Notes under the pieces: generated by a model | What the model was told of the DNA's origin: nothing | Databases searched by the model: none | The model's input: only the letters and a program-made list of their open reading frames with translations | Shown here: piece after piece, positions 35,898-45,491 of the stretch | Layout of the letters: every line of letters starts with the position of its first letter | Numbering within the stretch: position 1 is the first letter of the stretch | NCBI GenBank assembly: GCA_051122655.1 | Contig: CP182107.1 | Span: forward strand, 1,364,001 to 1,428,000 | DNA: 64,000 nucleotides | Direction of reading: 5' to 3' | Source: Pasteurella sp030783905 | GTDB lineage: Bacteria > Pseudomonadota > Gammaproteobacteria > Enterobacterales > Pasteurellaceae | Made by a program: the position numbers and the translations under genes

Positions 35898-37849
35898 ACT
35901 TGCCCCTTATTGAAAAATTGCCCAAAACGGTAACGACGATCAAACATACAGAGTAATCCCCCTAATGACATAAAGAGACCACCAAACCAAATCCAGCGGA
36001 TAAACGGCTTATAGTATAAGCGCAATGCCCAAGCATCTTGCCCGAGGTTTTCGCCTAATGCCACATAAATATCACGCGTAAATCCCCAGTCAATCGCCGC
36101 TTCCGTCATGGTCATTTTACTTACCGTATAGAAACGTTTTTCGGCAAATAAGATGGCTTCCACTTGTCCATTACGACGAATATCGACTTGTGCTTTGCCC
36201 CCCAAATAATTCGGTCCATTTGCCTCTGTAATGCCTTGGAAAGTAAATTGATAATCCGCAATTTGTACGCTATCCCCCACATTCATACGTACATCACGTT
36301 CAATACTGTAGTTCTGGCTAAAGGCAATCCCCCACACAGACATTGCCACACCTAAGTGTGCTAACACCATGCCCCAATGAGAACGAGAAAGTTTGGTTAC
36401 ACCGACCCAAAAAGAGGAACGATGAGTCGCACGTTGTTGCAATTCATACACACTTAATAACACAATAAATACGCTCATCATCGTACCTAAGGTTGCACTC
36501 ACCGTTAGTTGATCTTGTAACAGATACGGCAAAGCAACCCCCGCCACCAGCATCACGACTAAGCTCAAGATAACTGGTTTACGAATTGCTGAAAATTGAT
36601 CTCGACGCCATTTGATCAAAGGGCCTACACCTAATAAGAGCGAAAATGGCACCATAATGATTAAAAACATTTGATCAAAAAACGGTGCACCGACCGAAAT
36701 AGTCCCTAACCCAAGTTGTTTATGAACCAATGGCAATAAGGTCCCCAGTAACACAACTGAAAGTGCGGTCATTAAGAGAATATTATTCAGTAACAGTGCC
36801 GTTTCGCGAGAATACCTTTCTGCGTTATCGCGCGAGCGGATTTGACTGCCTTTATAAGCATATAAAACGAATGATCCACCAATTACAACCACTAAATAGG
36901 CTAAAATATATAGTCCACGAGTAGGATCGGAAGCGAAAGCATGCACTGAAACCAAAATACCCGAACGCACTAAGAAGGTGCCAAGCAAGCAAAGGGAGAA
37001 AGCCAAAATCGCTAATAACACCGTCCAAGCTTTAAAAGAGCCACGTTTTTCTGTGACCGCTAATGAATGCAACAATGCGGTGCCGGCAATCCAAGGCATG
37101 AGTGAGGCGTTTTCTACGGGGTCCCAGAACCACCAACCGCCCCAACCGAGTTCGTAATACGCCCACCAAGAACCTAATACGATGCCTAACGTTAAAAAGA
37201 CCCAAGCCGCCATGGTCCAAGGGCGTGACCATCTAGCCCATGCGGTATCTAGTTTTCCTGTCATTAACGATGCAATCGCAAATGCAAAGGCCACCGAAAA
37301 GCCCACATAGCCCATATAAAGTAACGGAGGATGGAAAATTAACCCCACATCTTGCAAAAGTGGATTCAACTCTTTCCCATCAACGGGAAAATCAGGAAAC
37401 GTGCGCTCAAAAGGGTTGGAGGTAAATAACACAAAAATCAAGAAACCAATACTAATCAACCCCATGATCCCCAACACGCGTGCAACCGCTTCTTGAGGTA
37501 GCTGTTTGCTAAACCAAGCCACCGCCGCTCCCCATAACGTCAGCAACCAAATCCACAATAATAAAGACCCTTCGTGAGAGCCCCAAACTGCGGATAAACG
37601 ATAATGTAAAGGCAAGTTTGTGTTTGAGTTATTGACGATGTATTGCACGGAAAAATCATTCACTGCAAACAAGTAAAATAAAGCAACAAAAGCCACCGTT
37701 AAACTCATAAAGAGCCCATAGGTCATCGGGCGAGCCAATGACATTAACTGAGTGTGCTGTCTTTCTGCTCCCCACAAAGCAAAAATAGCGACGAGTGTAG
37801 CGATGGCAAGACTTAACGCTAACGCATAATTTCCTAATTCAGCAATCAT
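35894..37849 (-). CDS. ccmF: CcmF, heme lyase subunit
   Basis: A 651-residue polytopic membrane protein, the core of the cytochrome c heme lyase. Carries the tryptophan-rich motif WWAYYELGWGGWWFWDPVEN, HPPLLYMGYVG and WGSHEGSLLLW. Takes heme from holo-CcmE and attaches it to the CxxCH of apocytochromes with CcmH and CcmI. Joined by ATGA overlaps to ccmE and ccmG. A paralogue, nrfE, of the same length lies 15 kb away. Confidence 0.96.
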   Translation of the reverse strand: MIAELGNYALALSLAIATLVAIFALWGAERQHTQLMSLARPMTYGLFMSLTVAFVALFYLFAVNDFSVQYIVNNSNTNLPLHYRLSAVWGSHEGSLLLWIWLLTLWGAAVAWFSKQLPQEAVARVLGIMGLISIGFLIFVLFTSNPFERTFPDFPVDGKELNPLLQDVGLIFHPPLLYMGYVGFSVAFAFAIASLMTGKLDTAWARWSRPWTMAAWVFLTLGIVLGSWWAYYELGWGGWWFWDPVENASLMPWIAGTALLHSLAVTEKRGSFKAWTVLLAILAFSLCLLGTFLVRSGILVSVHAFASDPTRGLYILAYLVVVIGGSFVLYAYKGSQIRSRDNAERYSRETALLLNNILLMTALSVVLLGTLLPLVHKQLGLGTISVGAPFFDQMFLIIMVPFSLLLGVGPLIKWRRDQFSAIRKPVILSLVVMLVAGVALPYLLQDQLTVSATLGTMMSVFIVLLSVYELQQRATHRSSFWVGVTKLSRSHWGMVLAHLGVAMSVWGIAFSQNYSIERDVRMNVGDSVQIADYQFTFQGITEANGPNYLGGKAQVDIRRNGQVEAILFAEKRFYTVSKMTMTEAAIDWGFTRDIYVALGENLGQDAWALRLYYKPFIRWIWFGGLFMSLGGLLCMFDRRYRFGQFFNKGQV

Positions 37850-38385
37850 TGTTGACCTTCTTGTGTCTCTTGTGATGCATAGGCTTTTTCTTGACGATCG
37901 CGCTCACTTTCCCCTTTTAAATCTGCGATACCCATCGGTTTATGGACTTTTTGCATTTGTGCATCTAATTCCGGTGGCACATAATTTTCATCATGTTTGG
38001 CTAATACTTCCGTCGCCACTAGTAAGGTTGGGGTTTTCAACACGCCTTGCGCCACAATCCCTTGCCCTTCACGAAATAAATCTGGCAAAATCCCCTCATA
38101 TTCCACCGTAATGGCAGGTCCAATATCATTTAAATCGAATTTAACATTTAAACTCTTAGGGTCGCGTTGTACTGTGCCTGCCACCACCATGCCACCGACC
38201 CGAATACGCTGTCCTACGCTAGGTTTTTGTGTGGCATCTTCATTTTTGCCATATATCACTTCGGTTGGTGTATAAAATAAATCAATATTCTGACGTAATG
38301 CATAGAGCATGAGTCCGGCAGCAATGGAAATCCCAAGTAACACAAATAAAATCACAGCCATTCTGGACTGACGTCTAGGGGTCAT
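37846..38385 (-). CDS. ccmE: CcmE, periplasmic heme chaperone
   Basis: A 179-residue protein with an N-terminal membrane anchor (MAVILFVLLGISIAAGLML), an OB-fold beta domain (VGGMVVAGTVQRD, AITVEYEGILPDLFREGQG) and the covalent heme-binding His in LAKHDENYVPPE near residue 130. It carries heme from CcmC to CcmF. Coupled to ccmD and ccmF by ATGA overlaps. Confidence 0.96.
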   Translation of the reverse strand: MTPRRQSRMAVILFVLLGISIAAGLMLYALRQNIDLFYTPTEVIYGKNEDATQKPSVGQRIRVGGMVVAGTVQRDPKSLNVKFDLNDIGPAITVEYEGILPDLFREGQGIVAQGVLKTPTLLVATEVLAKHDENYVPPELDAQMQKVHKPMGIADLKGESERDRQEKAYASQETQEGQQ

Positions 38386-38585
38386 AGTGCACCTCTTGTT
38401 TTCTTGTTTTGTAAACGTGCTTGGCGTTGTTGTTCACGTAATACAGTACGTAAAATCGCCTTTCTTTCTTGCACACTTTGTATAATCAATACCACAATCG
38501 CGAAAAAACTGATCCCATAGGCTAACCACACATAAAAGCCGTAGCCACCCATATGGAAAAAATCCTGCCAGTTTGCAAAAAACAT
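38382..38585 (-). CDS. ccmD: CcmD, small membrane protein of heme export
   Basis: A 67-residue protein with one membrane helix (FYVWLAYGISFFAIVVLIIQSV) and a basic, Gln/Arg-rich cytoplasmic tail. It helps release holo-CcmE from the CcmABCD complex. The ATG at 38585 is chosen because GGGGGA lies 3-8 bases upstream; a longer frame would overlap ccmC. Starts 8 bases after the ccmC stop. Confidence 0.9.
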   Translation of the reverse strand: MFFANWQDFFHMGGYGFYVWLAYGISFFAIVVLIIQSVQERKAILRTVLREQQRQARLQNKKTRGAL

Positions 38586-38593
38586 ATGTCCCC

Positions 38594-39334
38594 CTATTTG
38601 AGTTGAGCCGCTAATGCCTGTACCCACGGACGCTTACTGTCTTCTCTCAGCAGCGCACTACGATAACGTATTAACGTCAACCAAATGTATAACATCATAA
38701 AACCAAAAATACACAGAATCAGCGGTATCAGCATCGGTGTGGCGATAGAGGGTTTCTCAAATTTGGTAATACTTGCCCCTTGGTGCAAGGTATTCCACCA
38801 TTCCACTGAGAAATGAATAATTGGTAAATTAATCACTCCCACTAAACACAGTATGCCTGCAGCTTTTGCCCCGACCGTACGATCTTGAAATGCCGAATAT
38901 AATGCCATGACACCTAAATACAGGAAGAACAAAATCAGCTCAGAGGTCAAGCGTGCATCCCACACCCACCAAGTGCCCCACATTGGTTTTCCCCAAATCG
39001 CCCCCGTCACCAAAGCTAAAAAGGTAAACAACGCACCAATCGGTGCCATTGCCATCATGGCTAAATGCGCCTGTTTGATTTGCCATACCAACGCAATAAA
39101 GGCCGCAATCGCCATCGAACCATACACGCCCATTGACCAAATGGCGCTTGGTACATGCACATACATGATACGGAAACTATTACCCTGTTGATAATCAGCT
39201 GGTGCAAAGGCAAGCCCCCACACCACGCCTACACCGAGCAAAAGTGCGCTCAATAGTGCGGTCAAGGGCAAAAATTTACCGCACACCTGATACTGTGTTT
39301 CTGATTTTGCATAAGGATGTAACCATTTCCACAT
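38594..39334 (-). CDS. ccmC: CcmC, heme-handling membrane protein
   Basis: A 246-residue protein with six membrane helices and the tryptophan-rich motif WGTWWVWDARLTSELILF, which presents heme to CcmE. Conserved histidines flank it (YVHVPSAIWSM and IHFSVEWWNTLHQG). Lies between ccmB and ccmD in the normal operon order. Confidence 0.96.
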   Translation of the reverse strand: MWKWLHPYAKSETQYQVCGKFLPLTALLSALLLGVGVVWGLAFAPADYQQGNSFRIMYVHVPSAIWSMGVYGSMAIAAFIALVWQIKQAHLAMMAMAPIGALFTFLALVTGAIWGKPMWGTWWVWDARLTSELILFFLYLGVMALYSAFQDRTVGAKAAGILCLVGVINLPIIHFSVEWWNTLHQGASITKFEKPSIATPMLIPLILCIFGFMMLYIWLTLIRYRSALLREDSKRPWVQALAAQLK

Positions 39335-39346
39335 AATGCCTTCCTT

Positions 39347-40012
39347 TTATTGATCTACGCTAATTCGTAATGCCGCTGCAATAGCAAACGGTGATAATGT
39401 TACTGAACCCGCTAAAATAGCACCTAAAATCGCTAACTGCCCAGTGTAAGACAGACTTAAACTAGCCGCCTCCAACACCGAAGCAGAAAAAATTAAAACA
39501 GGGATAAATAACGGCACAACTAACAAACTTAACAACACCCCGCCTTTACGTAATCCGACAGTCAGTGCAACACCAATCGCACCAAGACAACTGAGCACAG
39601 GCGTGCCGATAAGTAATGTCAAGACTAATGCCCACCATATATCAAACTCTAAAGAAAGAAGTAATGCGGCAATCGGTGATAATAAAATCAGTGGCAAACC
39701 CGTCAGTAACCAATGCGCAATCACTTTGGCTAAAGCAGTGAGTGCCAAAGGTTGAGCGGCTAACATTAATTGTTCTAACGAGCCATCAACAAAATCATCG
39801 CGAAATAAACGTTCAAAAGATAACAACGCAGATAACAAGGCGGCGACCCAAGCGATACCTGGTGCGATACGCGAAAGGAGTTTTGGATCAGGACCTATGA
39901 CTAAAGGAAATAACGTGATCACCAGCAAAAAGAACCACAGCGGATTTAAAATCTCCGCTTGCTTACGCATCGCAATTTGTAACTCTCGTTTGATAATGGC
40001 TAAAAATATCAT
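39347..40012 (-). CDS. ccmB: CcmB, ABC transporter permease of heme maturation
   Basis: A 221-residue inner-membrane protein with six hydrophobic segments. The N-terminal IIKRELQIAMRKQAEILNPLWFFL and FERLFRDDFVDGSLEQLML are family hallmarks. With CcmA it powers release of heme-loaded CcmE. Confidence 0.95.
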   Translation of the reverse strand: MIFLAIIKRELQIAMRKQAEILNPLWFFLLVITLFPLVIGPDPKLLSRIAPGIAWVAALLSALLSFERLFRDDFVDGSLEQLMLAAQPLALTALAKVIAHWLLTGLPLILLSPIAALLLSLEFDIWWALVLTLLIGTPVLSCLGAIGVALTVGLRKGGVLLSLLVVPLFIPVLIFSASVLEAASLSLSYTGQLAILGAILAGSVTLSPFAIAAALRISVDQ

Positions 40013-40039
40013 GCTATTTGATGCTCTTTTTACAAGGAA

Positions 40040-40684
40040 CTAGTCCAGAATTTTATAATTTTCTAACCGCACTTTTTTCAGTAACTGACTTGGTACATCT
40101 TGATGACTGGTAAAAATCACGATCCCCCCTTGTCTCACCTGTTGCTCAAATAAGCCGGTGAGCACTTGAACACCATGTTTATCAATCGCGGTAAAGGGTT
40201 CATCTAAAATCCACAAAGGTGCAGTGGAAAGCCATAACCGTGCTAATGCAATACGCCGTTGCTGACCGGCTGAAAGTTGTGCTGCGGGAATGTCTTCACG
40301 CCCGACCAAACCGACCGTTTCTAATACTTGGTATAACGTCTCTTCGCCTTGCTCACAAGCACTCATTTGTTGATAAAATTTTAGATTCTCCCAAGCCGTT
40401 AATTCAGGTTTGATGCCAGAGTGATGACCTAAATACAATAAATCATACTGAAAGGTTTCGCGTTGTGCTTGAATCGGCGAGCCATTCCAATACACCTCCC
40501 CTTCGCGTTGTTGCGCCAATCCCACTAAAATACGTAATAAACTGGTTTTGCCAATCCCATTATGCCCTTCTATTTGTACAAAATCGCCACTGTTCCAGAC
40601 ACAACTAAAGTCCGTAAACAAGACATTCTCGCCTCGTTGACAAGCAAGTTTTTCGGTTTTAAGTTGATAAGACATAGGTATCAT
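40040..40684 (-). CDS. ccmA: CcmA, ABC ATPase of heme maturation
   Basis: A 214-residue cytoplasmic ATPase: Walker A GHNGIGKTSLL, signature LSAGQQRRIALARL, Walker B LWILDEPF and H-loop TSHQD. First gene of the ccm operon. The ATG at 40684 gives the longest product; an ATG three codons later is equally possible because neither has a clear ribosome site. Contains an uptake 9-mer at 40066-40074. Confidence 0.95.
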   Translation of the reverse strand: MIPMSYQLKTEKLACQRGENVLFTDFSCVWNSGDFVQIEGHNGIGKTSLLRILVGLAQQREGEVYWNGSPIQAQRETFQYDLLYLGHHSGIKPELTAWENLKFYQQMSACEQGEETLYQVLETVGLVGREDIPAAQLSAGQQRRIALARLWLSTAPLWILDEPFTAIDKHGVQVLTGLFEQQVRQGGIVIFTSHQDVPSQLLKKVRLENYKILD

Positions 40685-40756
40685 TTAGAGAATAAGCCAC
40701 ATTAATGGCTCGCATTCTATCACAAGCCCTATCCTTGGCGTAGTGATTCGCTAGCG

Positions 40757-40920
40757 AAAACCCTACCTCTTTAGAGGTGGATTATAGGGTTTATTGATTT
40801 AGAACAAATCTTGTAATTTTTAACCAAAAAACGGCCTATTTGTGCAATAGGTCAGTCTTTTAAAGGTTCTCTTTTTAGCCCAATTCAATGAGGAATTTTC
40901 GCCTTTTAAGGCGAAAAAGA
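40757..40920. other. Intergenic run of three hairpins between ccmA and the efflux gene
   Basis: The 263-base gap holds an AAACCCT...AGGGTTT stem with an inner CCTCT/GAGGT stem (40758-40793); on the minus strand CCTATT-GCACA-AATAGG followed by CCGTTTTTT (40826-40855); and TTTTCGCC-TTTTAA-GGCGAAAA (40897-40918), a good terminator for the efflux gene. The last two look like tandem terminators; the first is unexplained. Confidence 0.6.
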
Positions 40921-40947
40921 TCACAGGAATAGGTCTATAACGTGATA

Positions 40948-42153
40948 TCAGCGATTCGCAGATTCTGCCCGATAAGTTAAGAAATAATAGCAACTCACCC
41001 CGATCACACTGCATAATGCCATGGTTAATAACATCGGCGTAGGGGTATCCATCTTCATCAGGGCGACCAACGATCCCACCAACGCTCCCGTACCAAAACG
41101 CACGCTCCCCACAACAGAATTGGCTGTTCCTGCCATCATGGGAAATTTTTCTAAAATGGACGCCATGGCATTCGCTGAGATTAGCGGATTTTGCCCAGCA
41201 AAGAGGGCTAAACAAAAGGTCATCGGCCAAAAACCCAAATCAAATAAAGCAATGATCACCAAGCCAATACCGGCACTGAATTGAATACCTAAGCCAATTC
41301 TTAACATACACTCTGTCCCCACTTTATTCACGATTTTGCCGTTAATCGCAGAAACCAGTATCATGACCCCAATATTAAGCATAAAAAAATAACCAAATTG
41401 ATCCACCGGCACACCGTAAAGCCCCACATATACAATGGAGCCAGCGGTAATGAGTGCAAATAAACCACCAAAGCCAAAAGCCGAGGCAAATAAGTAACCG
41501 AGCACTTCTTTTTGTTTACAGAGGGTAATAAAATTACTGACGACCGTACCTAATCTGAGTGGAATTCGATTCGCTTTATGATGGGTTTCTGGAATCACTA
41601 TGTATACCAAACAAAAACACACTAAGCCCATAACACTGATCACATAAAAAATCACATGCCAATGAAACCACAACACCAAATGCCCACCAATAATGGGGGC
41701 GAGCAAAGGGGCTAGCATAAACACTAACATAATGCTAGACATCATTTTAGATAGGTCATTTTTATGAAATAAATCGCGTAAGATTGCCCCGACCAGAGCC
41801 ACGGGGGCGGCCGCAAAGAAACCTTGCAAAAAGCGCAGTAAGGTGAATTGGCCAATAGAATAGGTGGTGGTTAAAATTAGTGCGGCAATCGCACTGACAA
41901 TCACACCAAGCAAAATAATGGGTTTACGCCCATAACTATCACCAAAAGGTCCCCAAAACAACTGTCCCACTGCCATGCCATATGCAAAGAAAGTTAAGGT
42001 ATGTTGAACTTGTTCGGGGGTAATCGACAAATCTTGCGCAATCAACAAGAACGCCGGCAAATACATATCTACGCTCAAGGGCGGTAACATGGATAAAAGT
42101 GCTAAGGTGGTAATGAAAAGTCCAGTAATGTGACTACTTTTAGGCTGTATCAA
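40948..42153 (-). CDS. Bcr/CflA-family multidrug efflux transporter, TTG start
   Basis: A 401-residue major facilitator with about 12 membrane helices. PLSVDMYLPAFLLIAQDL and GQLFWGPFGDSYGRKPIILLG are the Bcr/CflA signatures and ALLAPIIGGHLV is the DHA1 motif C region. It likely exports drugs such as bicyclomycin-type or sulfonamide compounds, or a natural metabolite. The best start is TTG at 42153: AAGGA lies 7 bases upstream and it avoids overlap with rsuA, which ends 10 bases earlier. A longer TTG frame from 42183 has no ribosome site. Confidence 0.88.
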   Translation of the reverse strand: MIQPKSSHITGLFITTLALLSMLPPLSVDMYLPAFLLIAQDLSITPEQVQHTLTFFAYGMAVGQLFWGPFGDSYGRKPIILLGVIVSAIAALILTTTYSIGQFTLLRFLQGFFAAAPVALVGAILRDLFHKNDLSKMMSSIMLVFMLAPLLAPIIGGHLVLWFHWHVIFYVISVMGLVCFCLVYIVIPETHHKANRIPLRLGTVVSNFITLCKQKEVLGYLFASAFGFGGLFALITAGSIVYVGLYGVPVDQFGYFFMLNIGVMILVSAINGKIVNKVGTECMLRIGLGIQFSAGIGLVIIALFDLGFWPMTFCLALFAGQNPLISANAMASILEKFPMMAGTANSVVGSVRFGTGALVGSLVALMKMDTPTPMLLTMALCSVIGVSCYYFLTYRAESANR

Positions 42154-42163
42154 GTGTTTATCC

Positions 42164-42868
42164 TTACTTATTAAACGTCGCAATTTCCTCTGCGGACAGC
42201 GTGCGGTATTCCCCTTCGGCTAACTGTGTATCTAGTTCGATATCACCAATTTTCCAACGGTGTAGGTCCACGACTTTATTACCAAGTGCCGCAAACATGC
42301 GTTTGACCTGATGATATCGCCCTTCACTAATGGTCAAATTGACATGGTAATCATCAATGATGGTTAATTTGGCGGGTTTAGTTGGGGTTTTCTCACCACG
42401 TAGTAAAATCCCCTCCTCACAAGCCTGTTGGTAATGACTTTCCACCGGATCGGCAAGGGTCACAAGATAAGTTTTCTCATAGTGATGTTTTGGTGATGTA
42501 ATACGGTGTGACCATTGTCCATCGTCGGTTAATAACACTAGACCAGTGGTGTCTACATCCAATCGCCCTGCACTATGTAATTTCCCTGCAAGCGGATAAT
42601 CAAAGAATTGATAAATGGTTGGATAATCACCCTCATCATGTGAACAGACATACCCCGATGGCTTATACAACATCAAATATTGCCCCGCAGAGACCCAAGG
42701 TAACGGCTCGCCATCTAAACAAATTTCATCCACTGGGCTGACTTTTTGCGCACCATTTTTCTCAATTTTTCCATTTAATGTAACCGCACTTTGTTTTAAC
42801 ACTTTATTCGCTTGTGAGCGAGTTAAGCCTGTATTTTCGGCTAAAAATTTATCTAATCGCATACTCAT
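42164..42868 (-). CDS. rsuA: 16S rRNA pseudouridine-516 synthase
   Basis: Isomerises U516 of 16S rRNA to pseudouridine. About 234 residues: an N-terminal S4 RNA-binding domain (RLDKFLAENTGLTRSQANKVL) and the catalytic domain with AGRLDVDTTGLVLLTDDGQW carrying the catalytic Asp, then GRYHQVKRMFAALGNKVV. Three ATGs lie within five codons; the middle one (42868) has AAGGA 8 bases upstream. An uptake 9-mer lies at 42783-42791. Confidence 0.94.
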   Translation of the reverse strand: MSMRLDKFLAENTGLTRSQANKVLKQSAVTLNGKIEKNGAQKVSPVDEICLDGEPLPWVSAGQYLMLYKPSGYVCSHDEGDYPTIYQFFDYPLAGKLHSAGRLDVDTTGLVLLTDDGQWSHRITSPKHHYEKTYLVTLADPVESHYQQACEEGILLRGEKTPTKPAKLTIIDDYHVNLTISEGRYHQVKRMFAALGNKVVDLHRWKIGDIELDTQLAEGEYRTLSAEEIATFNK

Positions 42869-43062
42869 TGACATGGTCCTTATTCTTTAACATCACATTC
42901 TACTATGTTTCCAGACAAGATGGGCAGTCCCTCTCACAAATAAGCACTCGCTGAGTAAAATAAAATCGCAATACTGTGTATTAGGTCACGTTTTTTATTC
43001 TTAGTTTATTTATAATAGTTTGTCTATTACACTCATTTATTTACTCATAAGAGGACTGTTTT

Positions 43063-45339
43063 ATGGATGCACAATTACGTCAAGCTGCTCTCGATTTTCA
43101 CGAATTTCCTACCCCAGGAAAAATAGAAGTCACTCCGACCAAATCGCTGGCAACACAGCGTGATTTAGCGCTCGCCTATTCTCCCGGTGTAGCCGTGCCA
43201 TGTTTAGAAATCCAAGCTGATCCGTCTGCGTCTTATCGCTATACCGCCAGAGGCAATTTAGTGGCAGTGATCTCAAACGGTACCGCCGTATTAGGTTTAG
43301 GCAACATTGGGGCATTAGCGGGTAAACCGGTGATGGAAGGAAAAGGGGTATTATTCAAAAAATTTGCAGGTGTGGACGTTTTTGATATTGAGATTGACGA
43401 AAAAGATCCCGATAAATTAGTCAATATCATCGCCGCCCTTGAACCAACCTTTGGGGGCATTAACTTAGAAGATATTAAAGCACCGGAATGTTTCTATATT
43501 GAACAAAAATTACGTGAACGCATGAACATTCCGGTTTTCCATGATGACCAACATGGTACCGCCATTATTAGTGCGGCCGCGGTTCTTAATGGCTTACGCA
43601 TTGTGAAAAAAGACATTGCCAAAGTCAAATTAGTGGCCTCTGGTGCAGGTGCGGCCTCTATTGCTTGTTTAAATTTATTAGTCCATTTAGGCTTACCACG
43701 TGAAAATATTATTGTATGTGATTCGAAAGGCGTGATTTTCCATGGTCGTGACGAGCGAATGGATGACACCAAAAAGTTGTATGCCATTGAAGACAATGGT
43801 AAACGCACCTTAGCCGAAGTAATCAATGATGCTGATATTTTCTTAGGTTGCTCCGCAGCAGGTACCTTAAGCCAAGAAATGGTCAAAACAATGGCAGCGA
43901 ATCCATTGATTCTTGCACTGGCTAACCCAGAACCAGAAATCTTACCACCTTTAGCCAAAGCCGTTCGCCCAGATGCAATCGTTTGTACAGGACGTTCTGA
44001 TTATCCGAACCAAGTCAATAACGTGCTTTGTTTCCCGTTTATTTTCCGTGGCGCATTAGATGTGAGCGCAACCAGCATTAACGAAGAAATGAAACTGGCC
44101 GCGGTACATGCTATTGCTGATCTTGCGCTTGCCGAACAAAGTGAAGTGGTGACCTCCGCTTATGGTGAAACAGAACTCTCTTTTGGCCCAGAATATTTAA
44201 TTCCTAAACCCTTTGATCCTCGTTTAATTGTCAAAATCGCACCGGCTGTCGCAAAAGCAGCCATGGATTCAGGTGTTGCCACTCGCCCAATTCAAGATTT
44301 CGATGCTTACATCGAAAAACTGACGCAATTTGTGTACAAAACAAACTTATTTATGAAACCGGTGTTTGCTCAAGCAAAACAAAATAAAAAACGCGTCTTA
44401 CTCACTGATGGCGAAGAAGCACGAGTTTTACATGCAGTGCAAGAAATCGCTACATTAGGTATTGCCACACCGATTTTATTAGGTCGCCCGAGTGTGATTA
44501 CACAAAAAATCAAACAACTCGGTTTGCACATTCAAGAAGGGCGTGATTTTGAATTAGTGGATATCGAAAATAATCCTTATTTTGAAGAATGTTATAAAAC
44601 CTACCACAACTTGCTTAAACGTAAAGGCATTACGCCCGCGGGGGCACAACGTAAAATGCTACATAATCCAACCGTGATTGGCGCCACATTACTCCAGCTC
44701 GGCAAAGCGGATGCAATGTTATGTGGATTAGTGGGACCTTATGCCTCGCATTTAAGCAACATTAAAGAGGTGATTGGGGTACAACCTTGTGTACAAACCC
44801 CTGCAACAGTCAATGGGCTCGTGTTACCAACAGGTAACTTATTTATCACCGATACTTTTGTGAATCATAATCCAAGTGCGCAAGAATTGGCGGAAATCAC
44901 ACTCATGGCCGCCAACGAAGTGGCTCGTTTTGGGATTGAACCGAAAGTGGCTTTAGTGTCCCATTCTAACTTTGGCACCTTTGATGATCCAAGTGCGGTC
45001 AAAATGCGTGAAGTTTTACGCTTAGTAAAAGAAAAAGCGCCAGATTTGATCATCGATGGCGAAATGCACTGTGATGTCGCCTTAAATGAAAAATTACGTC
45101 AGGACATCATGCCTGACAGTCCATTAAAAGGTGCGGCTAACTTATTAGTGATGCCAAATATGGAAGCAGCTCGAATTAGTTTGAACCTATTACAAGGGAC
45201 GGCGACCCCAATTACCGTTGGACCAATTTTAATGGGTATCAATAAACCCGTGCATATTCTGACCTCTGCATCTTCTGTGCGCCGCGTCATTAATATGGTC
45301 GCTATTGCCGCTGCCAACGTTGAACCCACTTGCAAGTAG
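43063..45339 (+). CDS. maeB: NADP-dependent malic enzyme with phosphotransacetylase-like domain
   Basis: Converts malate to pyruvate and CO2 with NADPH formation. 758 residues, the MaeB size. The N-terminal malic domain has DLALAYSPGVAVPCLEI, LGNIGALAGKPVMEGK and PVFHDDQHGTAI, with a Rossmann turn VASGAGAASIACL. The C-terminal part from about residue 430 is a phosphotransacetylase-like regulatory domain (VLPTGNLFITDTFVNHNPSA, FDDPSAVKM). AGAGGAC lies before the ATG. An uptake 9-mer is at 44991-44999. Confidence 0.97.
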   Translation: MDAQLRQAALDFHEFPTPGKIEVTPTKSLATQRDLALAYSPGVAVPCLEIQADPSASYRYTARGNLVAVISNGTAVLGLGNIGALAGKPVMEGKGVLFKKFAGVDVFDIEIDEKDPDKLVNIIAALEPTFGGINLEDIKAPECFYIEQKLRERMNIPVFHDDQHGTAIISAAAVLNGLRIVKKDIAKVKLVASGAGAASIACLNLLVHLGLPRENIIVCDSKGVIFHGRDERMDDTKKLYAIEDNGKRTLAEVINDADIFLGCSAAGTLSQEMVKTMAANPLILALANPEPEILPPLAKAVRPDAIVCTGRSDYPNQVNNVLCFPFIFRGALDVSATSINEEMKLAAVHAIADLALAEQSEVVTSAYGETELSFGPEYLIPKPFDPRLIVKIAPAVAKAAMDSGVATRPIQDFDAYIEKLTQFVYKTNLFMKPVFAQAKQNKKRVLLTDGEEARVLHAVQEIATLGIATPILLGRPSVITQKIKQLGLHIQEGRDFELVDIENNPYFEECYKTYHNLLKRKGITPAGAQRKMLHNPTVIGATLLQLGKADAMLCGLVGPYASHLSNIKEVIGVQPCVQTPATVNGLVLPTGNLFITDTFVNHNPSAQELAEITLMAANEVARFGIEPKVALVSHSNFGTFDDPSAVKMREVLRLVKEKAPDLIIDGEMHCDVALNEKLRQDIMPDSPLKGAANLLVMPNMEAARISLNLLQGTATPITVGPILMGINKPVHILTSASSVRRVINMVAIAAANVEPTCK

Positions 45340-45352
45340 TGGGCAACAAAAT

Positions 45353-45387
45353 AAGGGCAGATTTTCATTTCTGCCCTTAGATTTTTT
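45353..45387 (+). terminator. Terminator of maeB
   Basis: AAGGGCAGA and TCTGCCCTT form a perfect 9-bp stem with an 8-base loop, followed by TTAGATTTTTT. Confidence 0.93.
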
Positions 45388-45407
45388 CGCTTACCCACAG
45401 AGAAATA

Positions 45408-45421
45408 ATGATCTTAATCAA
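45408..45421 (+). promoter_or_regulatory. FNR-like site upstream of sodA
   Basis: ATGATCTTAATCAA matches TTGAT-N4-ATCAA at nine of ten defined positions. It is about 70 bases upstream of the sodA ATG, so it could repress sodA anaerobically, as FNR does in E. coli. Confidence 0.5.
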
Positions 45422-45491
45422 GTTTCCTGTTAAAATCTTGTTACTTTTTGGCAATAATGCCCCTTACTTTCACTCAACAAAGGAAATAATT

